DNA of 64,000 nucleotides from Varroa destructor. Its lineage: Eukaryota > Arthropoda > Arachnida > Mesostigmata > Varroidae. The stretch is taken from contig NW_019211457.1 of assembly GCF_002443255.2 (NCBI RefSeq), positions 16,292,374 through 16,356,373 of the forward strand, written 5' to 3'. The notes below the pieces were generated by a model that was not told where the DNA came from, did not search any database, and saw only the letters and a program-made list of their open reading frames with translations. Both the position numbers and the translations under genes were made by a program. This document shows positions 59,218 through 64,000 of this stretch, one piece after another. How positions within the stretch are numbered: position 1 is the stretch's first letter; each line of letters starts with the position of its first letter.

Positions 59218-59971
59218 CTAATAGTGTAACAATAGTGTAGGGTACGGGTGCATGCTAGAAGAGTGAATCAAAGCAAATCGAAGGGGGACCTGAGCTACTA
59301 TGGTGTACTTCGCAGAAGCACGAGAGAAAGTATCGAAGGAAGTCGTATTGGTGTTTTTTCCCGGCCGACTCCTGGACCATGGACCAAAGTGCCTCATAGC
59401 TTTCCAGTTTGCAGGGCTTCTCAACTTTGCTGCTATGCAAGGCCATGGATCGCGCACATGTGTCGATGTTGACCTGGTGGTTATGAACGAGGCAACATTC
59501 GCATCGAGGAATCGCAGATTATAGCGTCAGACGAAACGACCAATACAGTATCACTGGTGTTCTTTACGTTAACCTTACTGCGCACCGGGGCTCCAAACGA
59601 AAATGTCAACGAAAATTTTCACGTTGCAATGTTTTTTCGTTGCTGATAAAATCGGACCATTAAAGCGTCAAAAAAACTATTCGAGAATTACTACCACCGA
59701 CCTTTCAGAAGTGGAGCAATATGTAACACTGTGGGACTCATTTTCAAATAATTGTCAAGTCTGTTTGGCGAGATGAGGGTCTACGTTCGCTTGAACTCCT
59801 CTTTGAAGGACGCAGCGTGCCTCACTAGCTCGTTCAGGTCATTAGGCCAATCTCGACCAACTTCGACCTTCTCTGGTCGTTCGAGTCTATTCGCGCTAAT
59901 TCTAAATTTTAAGACCTCCAGATGTCGCTGCTGCTGCTGCTGCTGCTGTATTGAACTGCTTTTTCTAGCAG
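59218..59971. other. Stretch before the candidate exon at 59.97 kb
   Basis: Several overlapping open frames on both strands at 59218-59524 and a plus-strand frame at 59752-60060, none recognisable. A pure CTG run lies at 59929-59949. Confidence 0.35.
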
Positions 59972-60139
59972 AACGAGCGCCGCCGGCAGCGCTACTTCAG
60001 CGGCCAGAGCATCGCATTACACAACGGGAACCAACGTGTAGCTCCCTCGAGTTGTCTTAAGAGGATGACCAGTGGACACTCGGCGATGAGCGAACGCCCA
60101 TCTGTAGGAGAAAAGTGGACGCCTGGCGCGTGTGCTTAA
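59972..60139 (+). CDS. Candidate terminal coding exon, 55 codons
   Basis: A strong acceptor (CTGCTTTTTCTAGCAG, ending 59971) follows a CTG repeat. The open frame after it uses GC-rich codons and reads NERRRQRYFSGQSIALHNGN, then a Ser/Pro/Gly-rich end and TAA at 60137-60139. A second frame (60061-60305) is also open, so the phase is not certain. No family recognised. It could be the last exon of a gene entering from the left, possibly distinct from the zinc-finger gene. Confidence 0.33.
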   Translation, partial: NERRRQRYFSGQSIALHNGNQRVAPSSCLKRMTSGHSAMSERPSVGEKWTPGACA

Positions 60140-60429
60140 AGGACAAAAGCGACGCAGTCCGAGAAAGGTCGTTACCACTTAAAAGTAACTTAGGAGAGGA
60201 GCGATCTATACGACCAGCATGGCGAGCGTCTGCTAGCGAAATCGGAAAGGTCCGTCGAGTTCGACAGGAACCAGTCGATTCGAAGAAAATAAACAAACAA
60301 GCATAAGCCATAGAGGGACCCGCAGAGTCAGATGAACAGGACTAGAATAGTGGCAACGTTACATCCGTAAATTCGACAGTAGAATTGACGATACTTTATA
60401 TTTGTAGGGTGTGTGTATAACTTCTTCCC

Positions 60430-60592
60430 GTGACAGCCGAGTGGGGAACGTGTTTGTCTAGTAAAATTCGAAACAAGTGATGTTGCAGGATTGAATCCGG
60501 GCATAAAGGCGCACATCGTTTTGTTCTGGTGGAAGCCAGCCGTGTGATGGAATGCCGAACGACGATACTGCGCGTAAAACTCGAAACATGAA
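60430..60592 (+). repeat. tRNA-derived short repeat (SINE-like), copy C, most complete
   Basis: Has an A-box-like TGACAGCCGAGTGG at 60431-60444 and a B-box GGATTGAATCC at 60488-60498. The body is shared with copies A and B: GGAAGCCAGC, then GAATGCCGAACGACGATAC, then CTCGAAACATGAAG. A-to-B spacing is slightly longer than in a normal tRNA and no cloverleaf closes, so it is a retroposon rather than a tRNA gene. Confidence 0.6.
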
Positions 60593-61588
60593 GAGATTAT
60601 TCTCATGTAAAAAGGTCTTTTTCTCACTTTCATCCGCTTCTATTCCGTTAAGGAAATTGCTGTTTTTTTTCCATTACGAACAAAGCAAGCGAAACCAAGT
60701 TCGAATCGACGAAAACATTACAAACTGATTAGAGGGTTACAGGCCTAGGAAATTTATTTTTTCAATCAGTTTCGTCGTCTGCTTCGATCCCCAGTCGACA
60801 AAGAGAGGAGTTAAAAATCCGTGGAGTACCACACAAGCTCCCAGTTAGTGGTCCTGTGTCTTCAACAACCATTAGTTGCTCACTGCTGGCGTGTTTACTA
60901 ACAGCAACAAGTACCCCCTTCAGGGCAGTGCCATTTACTAAGTCTCGCGCTCAAAAGAAACTCGCATCTCGGGTGTCTGGCGCTCGGGATCGCACGCGGC
61001 CGAACCGTCATGAAAAATCATAAATAGCTGTCAGTCTCTGTCGTGAATGAGTGAATTGGCCCAGCGAACGCTGGCTGGCCTCATTCATGGAGATATTCAA
61101 GTAGTTGTGATAAATTAATGTTGAGTTTTATGAATTCTTCTTGAAACGAAGTAGAATAAGGCTCTCCTTAGAAGATTTAAATAAATATTCCTTTGAAGTA
61201 TTCTAATTAGCAAAGGAATAGGATTAGCATGGCTTTTTTTTTTGTTTCGTTTGAAACGACTAGAAATTCCCATGTACAACCTGGTACGATCGTAATACTT
61301 ACATCGGGTGCCGTTATACTGAAAGGCAATTAGTATATCCCTTTAGATAGCAGCAATGAACGATAAGAAAAACCTAATTGATTCCCAAGAAAGACACGTG
61401 CATGAATGATCGAATCAGCCCACGTGCAAAAAATTGTTAACTATAGGACCACTGACGTTGCTGGAACGAGCCCTTCGACGTGAACCGCTAAACACCTACT
61501 AAACCGTATGATAAGTTCTATCATACTTTATGGACTAATGCTAATAATCTGGATACGTCCAGCGTGAAGTAGCAGGACCCTTTTTTAA

Positions 61589-61608
61589 TCCGAGGGAGTC
61601 CCCTCGGA
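61589..61608. repeat. Small perfect hairpin
   Basis: TCCGAGGG and CCCTCGGA are exact complements around an AGTC loop. It is preceded on the plus strand by a run of six T. Function unknown. Confidence 0.7.
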
Positions 61609-62567
61609 CTGCTTGTTGTGCCTGTCAATATACATTTCATTAAGCCCCGACCTTTAGGACTCCCAACAGGCATCTAGGGGACCGAGTATGATCTTGTACT
61701 GATTCGCCGGTCACGTCGCAGGAGTGCTGCTCCATTCGTTCGGTATTGCTGCGAGCGAATGCACATCAGCGCACAGCATATCTTCAATGTACGGATCGCG
61801 TCAGAGAGGCGAAGGCTAATTCACAGTGAAATCCATAACTGTTCTACGTGAAGTTGTAAGGCCAAATCAGAGAGGTTAATCGCTCAGTTGCTTGAAGGTA
61901 GTGAAGTTCTCATTTTGTTCAGCAGTAGTGACATTTATTTAGACCTCGTTGCGTATGAGTCAGGTGTAGGGAAGATTTAGAAACTATGATATGGAAGAGC
62001 ATTTGAAATAATTGCTATAGGTAATATTTTCTTGTCGAACAAAATTTTAATTAGAGAAGTCGTTGAGCTATACGCATAATTGGTGCTTTATCATTTGTTG
62101 CGTTATCTAAGCGGTCTATTATAGTCGTTCATTGATAGGCATTGTACCACAAAGTATAGGGGGCATTTACAGAGTGAATCTGACGACAGGACTTTTAAAT
62201 GACCCGTCCAGAACAATTACAAATAACAAGCAATCGGTTACGTTCTTCAATCGAAGTGGTGGTGGTTCTAACTTAACAAACCAAACGTTTTAACTTACGT
62301 TCGACGTTAACAATCTCCACAATACAAACATACCTATGTACATTTGTACCTATTATACAGTAAGTTGATAATGTAGTTAAACGTTACTTCTTGATACCAC
62401 AACAATGGTCCGCTGAGCAACAACTTAACATGACAATGTATCTTCGTAGAAATGTCCAGCCAATATAGTTAATGTTCAGTCTTCGAAATAAACCAACAAT
62501 ACTGGCCAACCCCGACATAAACATGACATATTTATTCACACCTAAAGCCGCAATACGAACATACTTT

Positions 62568-62586
62568 CTCTCTCTCTCTCTCTCTC
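62568..62586. repeat. (CT)n microsatellite
   Basis: About nine CT units, GA on the minus strand. Confidence 0.9.
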
Positions 62587-62750
62587 CCTACCTGTATATC
62601 TATAAATATACATATATATGTTATAAAATGAAAGTATAGCATGGTATAGTATATAGGGACCGTGTCTTCCTGTGACGAAATGAACATCCATTGAGTTCAA
62701 GGATTGCGCAAACAACTGGTAACGGTTATTGATCTTTTTTCTAATGCCAG

Positions 62751-62803
62751 TTCTAACGGGCACCAATGAACGCGTCGACGGGTCAGTATCACCCGGAATC
62801 CTG
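62751..62803 (+). CDS. Possible small internal exon (53 bases)
   Basis: Bounded by a pyrimidine-rich acceptor (GATCTTTTTTCTAATGCCAG) at 62750 and a consensus donor (ATCCTG|GTAAGC) at 62804. The frame through it is open in both directions (62729-62923). Coding evidence is thin and the minus strand shows a comparable acceptor at the donor position. Confidence 0.18.
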
Positions 62804-64000
62804 GTAAGCCAAATACATGTCAAAAATATAAAACCCCCATTCGATTTTGCTAAGGCCGTTGCCGCCTGCCTTGGGCCAACGCCCCGTTACTGCAAAGAAC
62901 AGTTCAACCAGAATCTACAATGAGTCTTCTCTGCTGCGGCCTGCAAAATTCAGACAGAGGTGGCCTTTGTAACTCGTACGAAGTGACAACGTACGCTGAG
63001 GGTCACTATTCTATTATTGTTATTATCATCATTTAGTTGCTGCTTGAGTGGGACGCAACTTAAACGGCATAATTATGGCAGATGAGGTTTCCTCTTGTTG
63101 TTACGTAGCACAATGTTAGTAATTGTCTCCATTTGTTTCTGCTGCCAGCGCGCTAGCAACAGCGCGGTGAAGACCACAACTGACACCCCACATCGGCATT
63201 CGAAGCCCCTCCCCATAAACACCGGCATATCCGCTACTAATTTATACACAGATTGACACCACGCATAGGGTGTATATATTGCGACATGGTTGTCAATGCC
63301 GGTAATTTCCTTATGAGCATATATAGTAAATAATTTATTTCACAATATAACACCAGTATATTGTTGATGCTTTGAAGTTCAGGAGCACACACATCTACCA
63401 ACAAAATGGAACGGGGAACGCAGTACGCCCTTGATAGCTATCACGTTGGCTTTGAGATACGTGTACACGTTATCGGGCTGTATGTTGTAGAAGTGGCTTC
63501 TGTTACGAGGATGAGCCAAAATTCTATGATTCTCATAATAGGCCTACATATAACTATAGATAACTCATATATATATATATATATAACTCATAGTAGGTCT
63601 ACATATAACTATAGATACCGCGTTAAGAGATTCAGTTTGGCCAGGCCTAGACACCGAAAGGAGAAGATTAGATCGATCCGACAACAAAACACGCTTCCTA
63701 ATTTTAATCGTAAGAGGAACGATAAAGACAGAGGCTATATAAAAGAACCAATAAACTACCAAATGAGGACAATATCACGCTCTCGCACTTATTCTACGCA
63801 AATAACCAGTTGGTTGACACCTCCTCCCACCGTCTAGCCCTGCATATCCAAATCACCAATCGCCTATACGCCTAGACCGATCTACAGCTTCGTTGAAAGA
63901 GATGACCCTCTTACTGGTCAATCGGGAACCGTCATTTCCTTGTTTTTTGTGCTTTGGCTAAGCTGGCGAACACTGCCAGCTCCCGATATTTCTCACTAAA
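62804..64000. other. Right-end stretch with a local tandem duplication
   Basis: An open frame at 63406-63837 (143 codons, real ATG at 63406) crosses the duplication at 63532-63618 and a TA run. Its Tyr/Ile repeats and Arg-rich end look like translated repeat rather than protein. No supportable gene. Confidence 0.35.
63532..63618. repeat. Tandem duplication of a 31-base unit around a TA run
   Basis: CTCATAATAGGCCTACATAT and the following 11 bases (63532-63562) recur at 63588-63618 with two differences. The copies are 56 bases apart and separated by a TA run, consistent with slippage or a small recent duplication. Confidence 0.8.

Larger units (their letters stand above)
60593..62750. other. 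Non-coding stretch with hairpins
   Basis: No gene seen. Two hairpins (61044-61090 and 61589-61608) and a CT repeat at 62568-62586 are the only structures noted. Confidence 0.45.

Noticed and set aside
1..64000. CRISPR arrays, bacterial operons, toxin-antitoxin or phage modules
   Set aside because: Tandem repeats here are eukaryotic microsatellites without spacers, and no bacterial-type gene clusters or Shine-Dalgarno-led genes are present.

Overview
The window looks like nuclear DNA of an arthropod, most plausibly a mite of the Varroa/Tropilaelaps kind. The evidence is moderate AT richness, abundant microsatellites, two dead mariner transposons, tRNA-derived short repeats, and a long C2H2 zinc-finger gene with Ala- and Gln-rich linkers of the type seen in insects and mites. 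There are no operons, ribosome-binding sites, CRISPR arrays, rRNA genes or complete tRNA genes. The species assignment is inference.

The one gene that is certain is an uninterrupted 6.2-kb reading frame at 40094-46258 (+). It encodes a 2,054-residue nuclear protein with 15 C2H2 fingers. Fingers 2-9 are variants of one duplicated module, five of them with an extra internal cysteine. The fingers are separated by long low-complexity linkers, and a CtBP-type PEDLSK motif lies near the C-terminus. A transcription regulator, probably able to repress, is the natural reading. About 4 kb upstream (36.4-40.1 kb) is GC- and C-rich and probably holds the promoter and 5' UTR. About 13 kb downstream (46.3-59.2 kb) is rich in simple repeats and ends in two AATAAA signals, so it may include a very long 3' UTR.

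1-34.5 kb is mostly intergenic or intronic. It holds two diverged copies of one mariner family (7.65-8.74 kb and 28.50-29.26 kb), two copies of a tRNA-derived repeat whose third copy is at 60.4 kb, a perfect 34-bp palindrome at 29.52 kb, many microsatellites, and several short open segments flanked by good splice-site matches (20.2 kb minus, 17.2, 23.2, 31.2 kb plus, 34.5 kb minus). A further such segment is at 35.9 kb. These are offered as candidate exons at low confidence.

54.0-56.4 kb has unusually long open frames on both strands that I do not recognise. 59.2-64 kb holds a candidate terminal exon at 59.97 kb, the third tRNA-derived repeat, hairpins and microsatellites.

Chance level: at roughly 42% GC I estimate about 16 stop-free runs of 100 codons or more in six frames of 64 kb. 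Most open frames other than the zinc-finger gene therefore carry little weight alone.
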